IMG/VR virus record: IMGVR_UViG_3300028393_000019
Span: 1 to 64,000 of that record
Length of the DNA: 64,000 bases
Source of the DNA: a virus
Strand: one strand, 5' to 3'
Part shown: piece after piece, positions 26,101 to 32,520 of the stretch
Position numbering within the stretch: position 1 is the stretch's first letter
Layout of the letters: the number at the start of each line of letters is the position of its first letter
Translations under genes and position numbers: made by a program
The notes under the pieces: model-generated
Told to the model about the DNA's origin: nothing
Databases searched by the model: none
Seen by the model: the letters and a program-made list of their open reading frames with translations, nothing else

Positions 26101-28235
26101 ATGCAGTAAGTATTGCTTATGGTAATAATCGATATGTGGTACTGGGAACAAGTGGCAAGATTGCCTACAGTATCAACAACGGCGGAACACAATCTGTTGC
26201 AGGTTGGACCACGGCACCATCATGTACTGGCACAACCACAAGTGTGTTGTCATCCACATATACTTGGACAGCAATCACATACGGTCAAGGTCAGTTTGTT
26301 GCAGTGGCACAAGGTACTGTGGCAGCAACCAGCTGGGACGGTATCAACTGGTATAGAACAACATTGCCAACCAGCACAAACTGGGGCAGTATAGCATTTG
26401 GCAACCCAATCAGTGCTACATTAGGAGCTCAACCATTGTTTGTTGCAGTGACCACACAAGGTACCACAGCGGCCGCCAGCATTAGAACTGGAACTCAACC
26501 ACTGGGACGCATGAAGGCGGCCAGCGGAGTGATTACAGAAATACGTATGGTTGAACCAGGTAGCGGATTTGCCAAAGGCAACGTTAGTTCAACAGTTGCA
26601 CAAACTACTGTGACAGTCAACTCTAGTAGCGGTACTACAATCACATTGAGTGCAAGCGCCACACTAACAGTTGGAGCACCAATTACATTTGCCAGTGCAG
26701 TTGGATCTATATCAGCCAGTCCTGTAGTTTATTATGTACAAGCAAGTTCAGGTACAAGTTTATCGGTAGCTACAACACCAACAGGCAGTGCGGCAACTGC
26801 GGGAACAACTTCGGCATTGACTGTAGTTGCAACTGTACAACCAGTGTTGGTTGTAGATGATACTACCAACATGCCAACCAGTATTGCCAACAATTATCCA
26901 GTTGAATTTAGTGTAGCCAGCGGTACATTGACAACCAACACCACTTATTATGTGATTGGTTCAAGTGTGGGAGCATCTACATTCCAAGTTACTGCTACAT
27001 CAGGCAGTACAACACCGGTTGCACTGACATCAACTACACCAACTGGTATGATTTACACTGTGGGACCATTGGTTCAACAGTTTGATACCAACAGAGTTAA
27101 AACTGCGGCAACTCGTGTGCGTACTGGAAATGGTATTTTAGGCAATCCAAGTATTACCAACAAAGGTGCAGGCAACGCTACAGGAACTGTATCTACACTT
27201 GGTGATGGATATTCCGACTTGTTCCAAAACAGTGCATATATCAACGTGGCTGGATTGTACAGTATGCCAAGTCCAGGTGCAAACGTTCAGTTTGGTACTA
27301 CATATACTGGTGTTCCTTGGACTGCAAACACAGTGGTTAGAACTGGTGTACAGTTAATTGCAACCAACTCAGTTGTAGTTGGCAGTACAACAACTTATTA
27401 CTACAATGTATATACTGTTTCTAACGGTGGTACTACAGGATCAACTGCTCCGACAAGCACTGGTTCAAGTGTAAGTGATGGTACAGCAACACTAAGCTAT
27501 GTGGGACAAAATCCAAACACTTGGTACAAATTAGTTACTATCAGCAATCAATTGGGAATTGCTGGCAATTACACAGCCACATTCCAAGTGAATCCTGCAC
27601 TGACCACTGCTACAGCAGGTGTACACAACACTACAATCACTACAAGATTGAAATACAGTCAAGTACGCTTGACTGGACATGATTTCTTGTACATTGGTAC
27701 TGGAAATCAAACACAGACCAACTACCCATATGTCAATGCGGCCAACGCGATACAGGCAAATCAACAGTATCCTGTAGCTGGCGGACGTGTGTTCTTTACG
27801 TCAACTGACCAAGACGGTAACTTTAACGTGGGTAACTTGTTTGGAGTTCAACAGTCAACTGGTACTGCTACATTGAATGCCAGTGCGTTTAACTTGGCTG
27901 GTTTGCAGAGTTTGACATTGGGTGCTATTAACTTGGGGGTTGGATCAGCTACTATTACACAATTTAGTACAGATCCATACTTTACAGCCAATAGCGATAA
28001 TATTGTTCCAACACAGAAAGCAATTAAAAGCTATATTACAGCTCAAATTGGTGGCGGATCAAGCAGTTTGAACGTAAATACACTGACAGCTGGACAGGTA
28101 TATATTGCAAACAACTCTATAGGATTGGCAGCAACAGTTACTGGTACAACAACAATTAACGTTACAAGTAAAATGAACTTTACAGGCGGAATAGACGGAG
28201 CACCAGTGGCTTTGATATTCTTTGGACAGAAATAA
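17130..28235 (+). CDS. Giant tail fibre / adhesin 2 (3701 aa)
   Basis: ATG after GAGGAATAAAATAAA. Same plan as the previous gene: N-terminal GRIKFVYQGPW and seven CBM-like repeats (to residue ~710); beta-helix region begun by INNIVYVSPAGVD and 'IVVPSYTAIVGDELRS' (~1085) and resumed ~1000 residues later by 'FLVRNSTGLRNMTMNG' (~2080) through GGRIRATNGN; 'YYV..' repeats; a beta-propeller (~2590-3120) interrupted by ~230 residues of 'GGGGSGATA'-type units; C-terminal block with GRVFFTSTDQDGNF and IVPTQKAIKSY. The long helix insertion has two blocks resembling 'RDVGFILDGLQYDM' (also RDAGFTIDGFVFDL upstream), suggesting internal duplication. Probably a host-binding fibre. Confidence 0.8.
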   Translation: MAEFKLGRIKFVYQGPWAQNNAYVVDDVVTVSGKTYICVVSHTSTNSATGFATDLAYNPTNWNLIADGAKWIGAWSNGTYYNVSDQVSYGGVVYQCLTSHTSTASTATITATGFTVFAGTATLTYASQVVQPFLVGSTVTLSGFSPSTTSTPSTVNSTFTVASCTTTQITFAITGTYTVSILGTVSGTSQLGLEQDQSKWVAFASNFNWSQGWSTNYRYKVRDLVTNGGYTYVCNTAHVSANTVALGLEADLSKWDTFNAGIIYRQTWSGSSVTYRLNDVVTYGADLWICTTAHTSTGTVLDVTKFSIFVNGFEFSNSWNSTTNYVIGDMVTYGGYTYTAIQNGNGQTPSTATGYWQPFTTGFNFRGDWSGSNSYRIGDVARVSGYTYVAALDNTVQLVQAIATTVSSDGTRPNQITIAAGITITGASVTSTTATLTYASQSQIPFVAGQTIVVAGVTNTAYNGTFIVTGTPSVTQVQYTLTGSPASSSGGTVSATTANLIVGLPITFGTALGNLLTTGQYYVNTIPDSSHFTVTATQFSGTAFALVSATGTSAGTTNPKPPFTTYWSQLNSGFKWNPTNNSYSAVAGTNIIGSGTSATWNVTAKNTIYTVTLNAGGSGYANSDTIKILGTSLGGLSPANDLTITVTGTSSGVITVFSSTGISVSWSTSVTYVAGDTVLWGVSSYTCVLAHVSATGNRPDNDVTGTYWNLLASGAESSVLTTQGDTFYYGANGPTRLPIGTDGQILRVNNTTPAWQYYGQINNIVYVSPAGVDTLANGQGTTIDKPWATIRYACYQIENGYLNPNASLLLAVNKQFLLKEVSNYVTYTYQASVTGTSGGAFLTANTAGLNVGMPVTFTAQTGSLTLTAAAIPSTTVYYIKAIVANTSFTVASTYGGTALTAAGTGTAVAKYYTSLPTEIERDAGFTIDGFVFDLSHGGTYNTNLNTLLFFNTAGSDYINNFVKYEITQFIGAQTYLLSLIGKILANSAPANNYQALNGISSGSRAIQNTTSVATSSVESVAISTITSLSTILTNAMALGNTSQLPAVVTPATTISVKTGTYNEVLPIVVPSYTAIVGDELRSTIVQPAAANLNLATDKPKSVASLARIQAILPTLLANSTVTATTGNTQTQITTLPAGDTGSQSAVNSVMTGIATVQDMINNGYQATPPFSFTNPTGYNTSFLAGFGDGATQIKNNYTFIKYEVANFLSTNYSTQWTAFGASLQAETLRDVGFILDGLQYDMTYGCNNQSLINGSAYYSLNILQIRASYLPSTVASLQRVAGIISQIVTATSVTATSQTAPYTATQSTSGTAGSAAAAAFAAARVQDVIYWINNGFANTSTSAVTGSIATTAGGTLTVSAVTNGTLVPGMLLTGTGVSTPTYIVNQSTGVTAIASPTLSSGGTTGTNTFVVSSATGILAGQLVTGTNVPAGSYVISTYTAGTTITLVNYWGYPSNFIATGSGTYNFYTAGGTGTYLVSVSQTVSSTTITGNSTITPITSGAYALASTALQTAYTIATARNSEIASDAQVWVQKFYQAYSISTTLTNRDAGLVSAGLAWDLLLQSNFNSIAIGRAYNRLNTSALALLANSNNELVATLGALNFVGYKMKQIVSSGSVIRAQTTIDDMIQSIYGTVSTTLSVATTSTNVLTVGTTTNVLPGMQISFTGLPANITTTATSTTTSTNVINLAATAASLGIVAGQQIYFTGAVVGNLVPNQMYYVINPSASTIQVSNTFGGAAVSLNNATPAATMNVIVNNAGGLWNNYIYYVNTVISGTTLTITSAYKSGTALVINNTVSGMSAVVTINASSQIAGATPGAERNGTLTYDNTQTTVQGSEILRANINFLANEASAYTAANFSGTVTTTATDGTITTSAAHNLKAGDPVNFTATTVVTTVTGTNTNGNITVNSSTGMVVNMPVSFTGSVFGGLSIATTYYIRSISGTTVTLSTAYPASTSLYTPTSTTTGSATMTVGGLFGGLTATNSNTGLTQLYYVLTVPTTTSLTVSTVQSGQGTQTTSTWTAANGVATVMYYYSVVKCLRDTTNIVNALIYDLQFPGNYKSMRAVELYNNAITGSATKNMFLVRNSTGLRNMTMNGLTGVLSAANANFTRRPTAGAYASLDPGFGPNDANSWIYARSCYTQNCTMFGYACTGAKVDGALHAGGNRSMVANDYTTIIGDGIGYWVTGSNAVAELVSVFNYYGYSGYLSELGGRIRATNGNSSYGTYGVIAEGVDTFETPIYGTLNNRYYQAQITNVVTDATDKVYRFEFANAGSNYTNTVHTLSSPGYGTVIVADEFRDAGVFETRLIDNGDSTTSSVGGTSYLTATNSAQISVIGQLVVAATDTALTGAYAGMRVQLTAGTGVGQYANILTFTNGNKVATIVKDSFAPLIITAAATTNNLFTVASTAGMYTGMPVYVYTAFSSLLSVQTLYYVNSANFSATQFQLSLTSGGAGSAVNIGSNVAAVTVTVTATAVINNLITATNTLTAGQAITFNSSFNGIDSGTTYFVLATNLTTSSFAVARDPWTNVAVTITATGSATSTGTVGSAMYAAGWDHVLPGVAINNGPDLTTGYVIEPRISYTAPGYLATARTLNNAVTGGAVAFGNGRYITVGTGTTTNVSTDGKTFANGGTLTSATWNGVVYGGGAGATATAVIGGLGGTGAVLTAVVGTGAYATQIVSITIVSGGYNYLTPPSIVIVGGGGSGATAICTVLNGAIQTVTLSVNGSGYSSAPTVTANTSILASITANQYGRNYFSSPQITVSQPQGLSPTAYPQSASATQGTYYQTAAGRIYLCITAGTTSATIPSFDYTTTSGYTNIQNGSAYFTYIATQAQVASPTLTNNGVSALPLSVAGYGYTSTPTVTITDTSAKFVAISNSASTSTNTSYSSNNGTSWTNTTTTVLNLRSLAYGNGVYVAVGGASGTATAVSTSDIVSGWTNRSSNITALVSGYYSAVTYGGSYFVAVQNGALITSVTQNANTWTQGANLPSGFTDAVSIAYGNNRYVVLGTSGKIAYSINNGGTQSVAGWTTAPSCTGTTTSVLSSTYTWTAITYGQGQFVAVAQGTVAATSWDGINWYRTTLPTSTNWGSIAFGNPISATLGAQPLFVAVTTQGTTAAASIRTGTQPLGRMKAASGVITEIRMVEPGSGFAKGNVSSTVAQTTVTVNSSSGTTITLSASATLTVGAPITFASAVGSISASPVVYYVQASSGTSLSVATTPTGSAATAGTTSALTVVATVQPVLVVDDTTNMPTSIANNYPVEFSVASGTLTTNTTYYVIGSSVGASTFQVTATSGSTTPVALTSTTPTGMIYTVGPLVQQFDTNRVKTAATRVRTGNGILGNPSITNKGAGNATGTVSTLGDGYSDLFQNSAYINVAGLYSMPSPGANVQFGTTYTGVPWTANTVVRTGVQLIATNSVVVGSTTTYYYNVYTVSNGGTTGSTAPTSTGSSVSDGTATLSYVGQNPNTWYKLVTISNQLGIAGNYTATFQVNPALTTATAGVHNTTITTRLKYSQVRLTGHDFLYIGTGNQTQTNYPYVNAANAIQANQQYPVAGGRVFFTSTDQDGNFNVGNLFGVQQSTGTATLNASAFNLAGLQSLTLGAINLGVGSATITQFSTDPYFTANSDNIVPTQKAIKSYITAQIGGGSSSLNVNTLTAGQVYIANNSIGLAATVTGTTTINVTSKMNFTGGIDGAPVALIFFGQK
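17489..17688 (+). repeat. Recurrent protein module C, copy 3
   Basis: 'ATLTYASQ', 'FLVGSTVTLSGF', 'STFTVASCTTTQITF', 'LGTVS'. Inserted in CBM-like repeat 2 between 'CLTSHTSTAS' and 'LGLEQDQSKW'. The equivalent in giant 1 (around 8790-8830) is uninterrupted: 'CIANHTSSASNTLGLEANQ'. Confidence 0.65.
18428..18612 (+). repeat. Recurrent protein module C, copy 4
   Basis: 'ATLTYASQ', 'FVAGQTIVVAGV', 'AYNGTFIVTG', 'QVQYTLTG', GGTVS. Starts with the same eight residues as copy 3. It separates 'SSDGTRPN' from 'PPFTTYWSQL' together with a following YYV-type unit. Confidence 0.6.
18889..19125 (+). repeat. Recurrent module B, copy 4
   Basis: 'GTNIIGSGTSATWNV', 'YTVTLNAGGSGY', 'SDTIKILGTSLGG', 'NDLTITVTG'. 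It lies between CBM-like repeats 6 and 7 of giant fibre 2. Confidence 0.65.
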
Positions 28236-28253
28236 AATTTTGGAGAAATTAAA

Positions 28254-28574
28254 ATGGCAACAGGAAGATTAGGAACTTTTGCACTGGCAGCTACTACTCT
28301 AACTACAGTGTATACTGTACCGAGTAATAACTACGCAGTGTTTAACGTTTCATTTACAAATACAAACTCTACATCAGTGACTATTCGATTGGCAATAGCA
28401 ACATTGGCTACACCTGCGACCAGTGAATATATCGAGTACGATACAACAATCATCCCCAAGGGTGTTTTTGAACGCAGTGGGCTAGTGGCCAACGGAAACT
28501 TATTAATAGTTGCATATTCCAGCGCCTCTGGTGTAAACGCAAACGTTTACGGCATTGAAACATCTACAGTATAA
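28254..28574 (+). CDS. Small fibre-associated beta protein (GRLG type)
   Basis: 106 residues; TGGAGAAATTAAA before the ATG, 18 nt after giant 2. Pattern GRLGTFALAATTLTTVYTVP, 'FNVSFTNTNSTSVTIRLAIA', 'EYIEYDTTIIPKGVFERSG', 'NVYGIETSTV' is that of a small beta-sandwich commonly found next to or inside fibre proteins of T4-like aquatic phages. Likely a virion decoration or fibre connector. Confidence 0.7.
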   Translation: MATGRLGTFALAATTLTTVYTVPSNNYAVFNVSFTNTNSTSVTIRLAIATLATPATSEYIEYDTTIIPKGVFERSGLVANGNLLIVAYSSASGVNANVYGIETSTV

Positions 28575-28584
28575 GTGAGATATT

Positions 28585-29352
28585 ATGGCACGTTATAACA
28601 CCGTTAATCCGACATCTGTTTCAAGCGGGGCCGTTACTGTTGGAGCTCCAACCCAAGGTTTAGTTACCACTTTGACAGGGTCATCGGGTTACACTGTAAC
28701 GTTGTCTGCACCAAACTTATTTTCTGGTATATCACAACTATTTTACAATGCCACTGGCGGCAACGTAACAATTGCTTCACCAACTGGCAACATCAAAGGT
28801 CCTGGTTTTACAGCAGCCACCACACAGATTATTCCTGCCAATGCAGTGTATACACTAACATCAGACGGCACTGACTTTATTGTAACCAACAATGAAGGCG
28901 GCCCACAGTTATCATCCACTATCAATGCAACTGGATTATTGACAGCGGCAGCCAACGTGTCTATGACTGGCACTTTGATTCAAACCAGTTCCGCTCAAAC
29001 AATAACCACATCTTATGATTTGGTACACCTAAATTATTTGCAAACTAACTATGGACAGGCTTGGTCAGTAAAAAGTGCAGGTTTTACAGCCACTGCTGGT
29101 GGTAGATATTTTATCGATACTGGAGTCACTGCATTTACCATGACTTTACCATCTAGTCCAGCCTCGGGCGACATGGTACATATTATTGACTATGCTGGAA
29201 CACTCAGTTCCCGTAACTTGACTATTGCTCCCGGTGGTAACAGAATTCAGCGTGTGGCAGATACTATGACAGTATCAACCAACGGTGCCGCATTTGTCCT
29301 ACTGTACTCAGGCGCAGCCAATCCAGGTTGGTTAGTGGCAACAGGTATTTAA
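28585..29352 (+). CDS. Tail-fibre protein, beta-structured
   Basis: 255 residues; AAGTGAGATATT before the ATG. Residues 1-100 contain a beta block typical of fibre ends (LFYNATGGNVTIASPTGNI, ANAVYTLTSDGTDFIV). The C-terminal half (GGRYFIDTGVTAFTMTLP, GDMVHIIDYAGTLSSRNLTI, WLVATGI) is a separate domain shaped like phage fibre tip or stem units. Genes 11-12 lie between the giant fibres and the glycine-rich adhesins, with 10-13 nt spacing. Inferred fibre component. Confidence 0.7.
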   Translation: MARYNTVNPTSVSSGAVTVGAPTQGLVTTLTGSSGYTVTLSAPNLFSGISQLFYNATGGNVTIASPTGNIKGPGFTAATTQIIPANAVYTLTSDGTDFIVTNNEGGPQLSSTINATGLLTAAANVSMTGTLIQTSSAQTITTSYDLVHLNYLQTNYGQAWSVKSAGFTATAGGRYFIDTGVTAFTMTLPSSPASGDMVHIIDYAGTLSSRNLTIAPGGNRIQRVADTMTVSTNGAAFVLLYSGAANPGWLVATGI

Positions 29353-29364
29353 TAAGGGAATAAC

Positions 29365-30216
29365 ATGGCGTTTGACTATCAAACACTCAAGAACATACGT
29401 ACTGACGCAGTCATTGACGGTACTGTGGCCACTGCTGACTTGTCTGATAACAGTGTCACAGCCACAACAATTGTTGCTGGCAATATTACTGCGGCAAAAC
29501 TTGCTAGCGGAGCCATTGACAACACGTCATCAGTGACCACCGGCACTTTGCCTTACAGTAAAGGGGGTACACAATTAACCAGTTTTCCAGGTGCCAATCA
29601 AGCAATTTACAGTGACGGCGGCAATTTGAGTTTTACCAATCATGGTATTCAAGGACTCAGTGTGTTCACTGGCGGTGGTACATGGAATAGACCAAGCGGA
29701 GTGCGATACATCAGAGTGCAGTGTCAAGCAGGCGCAGGCGGTGGATCAGGACATGGAGAAGGTGGTGGCGCTGGCGGGTACAGTGAACGATTCTTGGATG
29801 TAACTGGTATCAGTTCAGTGACTGTCACCATTGGCGGCGGAGGCGGTGGCACATATTATGCCAACGCAGGCGGCGATGGCGGCGCAAGTTCATTTGGACC
29901 ATACTGCTCTGCATCAGCTGGCCATGGCGCAAATAGACAAAATCAACACTCAGGTGGTGTTAGTGGTGTAGGCTCAGGCGGTGACTTAAACCTACACATG
30001 GGTGGCGGCCTAAGCCACCATGCTTATTCAGCACAAAGCTGTGCAGATACATATTTTGGCGGTGGCGCCCCGAGTAGCCACCCACAAGGCGGACATTTTG
30101 CACATGTGCATCAAGGCCATACTGCTCCGGGAACTGGTGGTGCAGGCGCACACTTCCACGGACATAGAGGATCAGATGGCAGGCCCGGTATTGTTATTGT
30201 TACTAATTACTATTAA
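29365..30216 (+). CDS. Glycine-rich tip adhesin, copy 1 of 3
   Basis: 283 residues; AAGGGAATAAC before the ATG. Residues 1-110: MAFDYQTLKN start, then a stem with 'TGTLPYSKGGTQLTSF'. Residues ~105-165: a beta domain, 'LSVFTGGGTWNRPSGVRYI'. Residues ~160-283: polyglycine runs (GGGGGGTYY, AGGDGGASSFGPYCSAS, GHGANRQNQHSGG) and a His-rich tail (GGHFAHVHQGHTAPG) ending GHRGSDGRPGIVIV. This layout resembles the glycine-rich sandwich adhesins at T-even fibre tips (gp38 of the S16/T2 type), where glycine helices display variable loops. Receptor binding is inferred. The variable stretch here is around LSHHAYSAQSCAD. Confidence 0.7.
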   Translation: MAFDYQTLKNIRTDAVIDGTVATADLSDNSVTATTIVAGNITAAKLASGAIDNTSSVTTGTLPYSKGGTQLTSFPGANQAIYSDGGNLSFTNHGIQGLSVFTGGGTWNRPSGVRYIRVQCQAGAGGGSGHGEGGGAGGYSERFLDVTGISSVTVTIGGGGGGTYYANAGGDGGASSFGPYCSASAGHGANRQNQHSGGVSGVGSGGDLNLHMGGGLSHHAYSAQSCADTYFGGGAPSSHPQGGHFAHVHQGHTAPGTGGAGAHFHGHRGSDGRPGIVIVTNYY

Positions 30217-30227
30217 TAGAGGCATAT

Positions 30228-31091
30228 ATGGCATTTGATTATCAAACACTTAAAAATTTAGTTGCATCATCGTTTATTGCAAACACTATTACTGGTTCAG
30301 ACATTGGTTCACAGCAGGTTACAACAAACAAATTTGTAGGTACAACTCTGACTGCAAACGAATTTGCCACTAGCTCGGTAGATTTGACATCGGGCACAGT
30401 TACAGGAGTTACTCCGGTATCCAAGGGCGGTACCAGTCTCAGTGGTGTAGGTTCAGCTTACCAGGTTCTAGCAACCAACAGTGCCAATAACGCATTGAAC
30501 TTTGTACCGTCGGGCATCTATAGAATGCAGGTATTCACCAGCAACGCCACATGGACTAGAGCCGCCAACGTGCGCTATATTCACATTCAGCTACAAGCTG
30601 GCGGCGGCGGAGCGTCGGGTCATGGTGAATCAGGAGCCGCAGGCGGATATACCGAGCGTGTGCTTGAAGTGATGCAAAGCGGTATTAATTCTGTGGGTAT
30701 TACCATAGGCGGCCAAGGCGGCGGCACATACTATTCAAGTGCAGGTGGCGATGGTGGTGCAAGCTCATTTGGGCCTTATTGCTCAGCATCAGGCGGGCAT
30801 GGCGCAAATAGACAAAATCAACACAACGGTGGTGTTAGTGGTACTGGATCAGGCGGAGATGTGAATTTGTACCAAGGATCAGGCGGTGGTCACGAACAGC
30901 GTAGTTCAGGCATGGGCGGAAGCACATTCTTCGGCGGGCCAGCACCCAGCGGCCACCCACAAGGCGGACACTTTAGTCACATTCACCAAGGCCATTCAGC
31001 ACCGGGTACAGGCGGCACCAGCGGTTATTTCAGTGGACACAGAGGTTCAGATGGACGTCCAGGAATTTGTGTGATCACGGAATATTATTAA
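30228..31091 (+). CDS. Glycine-rich tip adhesin, copy 2 of 3
   Basis: 287 residues; AGAGGCATAT before the ATG. Same order as copy 1: MAFDYQTLKN, a stem, 'MQVFTSNATWTRAANVRYI', then GGQGGGTYYSSAGG, GPYCSASGGHGANRQNQH and GGHFSHIHQGHSAPG, ending GHRGSDGRPGICVI. The segment between 'GSGGDVNLYQ' and 'PAPSGHPQGG' (GHEQRSSGMGGS) differs from both sister copies, while the flanking blocks are nearly invariant. This is the pattern expected of receptor-binding loops on a fixed scaffold. Whether all three proteins are in one virion or are alternatives cannot be told. Confidence 0.7.
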   Translation: MAFDYQTLKNLVASSFIANTITGSDIGSQQVTTNKFVGTTLTANEFATSSVDLTSGTVTGVTPVSKGGTSLSGVGSAYQVLATNSANNALNFVPSGIYRMQVFTSNATWTRAANVRYIHIQLQAGGGGASGHGESGAAGGYTERVLEVMQSGINSVGITIGGQGGGTYYSSAGGDGGASSFGPYCSASGGHGANRQNQHNGGVSGTGSGGDVNLYQGSGGGHEQRSSGMGGSTFFGGPAPSGHPQGGHFSHIHQGHSAPGTGGTSGYFSGHRGSDGRPGICVITEYY

Positions 31092-31101
31092 AAGGTAAAT
31101 T

Positions 31102-31956
31102 ATGGCGTTTGACTATCAAACATTAAAAAATATTAATAGTGCCGCAATTACTGACGGTACGTTAGTGACCTCTAATATTGCAAATAGTACCATTTCATCA
31201 GGCAACATTGCCGATGGCAACGTGACTGCGGCAAAAATTAGCAACAGCGCAATCAACTATACTTCAACTATTGTAGCCAATGCCATGCCAATCAGCAAGG
31301 GTGGTACTGCACTTACTAGTGTAGGCGGAGCCAATACAGCACTTAGAACCAACAGCAGTGCCAACGGTTACGAGTATGCCAAACTTGGTTTTTCAAGTAT
31401 GCAGGTATTTACCGGTGGCGGTACATGGAACAGACCAGCTGGTGTCAGATTCATCAAGGTCAAATGTCAAGCTGGTGGTGGTGGTGCAAGCGGGCACGGA
31501 GAATCAGGAGCTGCCGGTGGATACAGTGAACGTGTATTGGATGTAACAGGTATTGGTTCAGTGACTGTTACTGTTGGGGGTGGTGGTGGCGGCACATACT
31601 ATTCAGGTGCAGGTGGCGACGGCGGCGCCAGTTCATTTGGCCCTTACTGCTCAGCATCAGCTGGTCATGGGGCAAATAGACAAAATCAACACTCAGGCGG
31701 AGTTAGTGGTAGTGGCTCAGGAGGCGATCTAAACATTCATACTGGATCAGGTGGCTCACATCACCACTCATTTGGACCCGGCGGCACCAGTCACTTTGGT
31801 GGCCCAGCACCCAGCGGTCATCCACAAGGTGGACATTTTAGTCACAATCATCAAGGTCATGCGGCTCCAGGTTCTGGGGGCACAGGCGGTTATTTCACTG
31901 GACACAGGGGTTCAGATGGAAGACCAGGAATTATAGTCATCGAGGAGTATAAATAA
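31102..31956 (+). CDS. Glycine-rich tip adhesin, copy 3 of 3
   Basis: 284 residues; AAAGGTAAATT before the ATG. Same plan: MAFDYQTLKN, NAMPISKGGTALTSV, 'MQVFTGGGTWNRPAGVRFI', GGGGGGTYYSGAGG, GPYCSASAGHGANRQNQH and GGHFSHNHQGHAAPG. The variable segment is GSHHHSFGPGGTS. Codons 282-285 (TAT AAA TAA) create a TATAAATA string just before the next gene; see the promoter entry at 31948. Closest sister by eye is copy 1 in the WNRP block and copy 2 in the PAPSGHPQGG block, which suggests recombination among copies. Confidence 0.7.
   Translation: MAFDYQTLKNINSAAITDGTLVTSNIANSTISSGNIADGNVTAAKISNSAINYTSTIVANAMPISKGGTALTSVGGANTALRTNSSANGYEYAKLGFSSMQVFTGGGTWNRPAGVRFIKVKCQAGGGGASGHGESGAAGGYSERVLDVTGIGSVTVTVGGGGGGTYYSGAGGDGGASSFGPYCSASAGHGANRQNQHSGGVSGSGSGGDLNIHTGSGGSHHHSFGPGGTSHFGGPAPSGHPQGGHFSHNHQGHAAPGSGGTGGYFTGHRGSDGRPGIIVIEEYK
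31948..31955 (+). promoter_or_regulatory. Perfect TATAAATA late-box sequence, possibly coincidental
   Basis: Perfect T4 late consensus overlapping the end of adhesin 3. If used, transcription would begin at about 31961, the first base of the next ATG. Because the codons Tyr-Lys-stop give this string anyway, it may be chance. Confidence 0.35.
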
Positions 31957-31960
31957 CATT

Positions 31961-32455
31961 ATGAAAAAAGCACTAGTAACATATCAAGGTTATGTCCAGG
32001 ACATTAGAGATCCAGGCGAGCATTTTGAGATCTACGAAGGTCCAGATGCCACATTTGTATGGGTAGACGCCCCAGACGAAATCCAAAAAGAATGGACACT
32101 TGAATGGAGTCCCAGCCGTCAAGAAATGATATGGATTGAACGAGAAGGCGCATTTACCAGTAACGAAGTTGCTCGTAAAGTGGCATACGGTGAAATAGGA
32201 GCTCAATTAGGTCAGATATTTGACGACATCAAAGAGCACGGAGCATTAAGTGCTGAAACAAGTGTGTGGTTCGCTCACATTCAAAACGTAAAAAATCTAA
32301 TTGAAAAACCAGTTTACGAAGTACCGATCACAATGGAAGAAATGATGATTCGTGCGAATACTATGGAGCCACATGTTGATAATCCACATCAAATATCTAC
32401 TCCTGAATTACCAGCATGGAAACGTTATCCTGGATGGAAAGGATTTGGACAATAA
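31961..32455 (+). CDS. Conserved phage protein downstream of adhesins
   Basis: 164 residues. Residues 1-65: KKALVTYQGYVQDIRDPGEHFEIYEGPD and two Trp-rich strands. Residues ~75-115: 'AYGEIGAQLGQIFDDIKEHG' followed by 'WFAHIQNVKNLI', which follows the 'IGDQLD...W...V...K' pattern of small proteins found next to fibre genes in many tailed phages. Function is unknown; a fibre assembly or attachment helper is possible. A GAGGAG sequence lies 13-18 nt before the ATG, rather far for a ribosome site. The gene closes the fibre locus and is followed by a strong terminator. Confidence 0.65.
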   Translation: MKKALVTYQGYVQDIRDPGEHFEIYEGPDATFVWVDAPDEIQKEWTLEWSPSRQEMIWIEREGAFTSNEVARKVAYGEIGAQLGQIFDDIKEHGALSAETSVWFAHIQNVKNLIEKPVYEVPITMEEMMIRANTMEPHVDNPHQISTPELPAWKRYPGWKGFGQ

Positions 32456-32472
32456 TATCTAGTATATTATAC

Positions 32473-32498
32473 AAAAAGGCGCTTGAAGCGCCTTTTTT
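32473..32498 (+). terminator. Rho-independent terminator
   Basis: AAAAAGGCGC, loop TTGAA, GCGCCTTTTTT: a GC-rich stem with flanking A- and U-tracts. Ends the long fibre/adhesin transcript before the oxygenase/halogenase island. Confidence 0.9.
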
Positions 32499-32520
32499 AA
32501 CGACTGCAAAACTCTGTGGT

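Noticed and set aside
8307-28235. Inteins or self-splicing introns in the giant genes
   Set aside because: The inserts lack the terminal Cys/Ser and His-Asn splice motifs and keep the frame as beta-type modules; no intron core was recognised.
29365-31956. Diversity-generating retroelement acting on the adhesins
   Set aside because: No reverse transcriptase, template repeat or adenine-biased variable repeat is visible in the window; the three copies look like ordinary duplicates.
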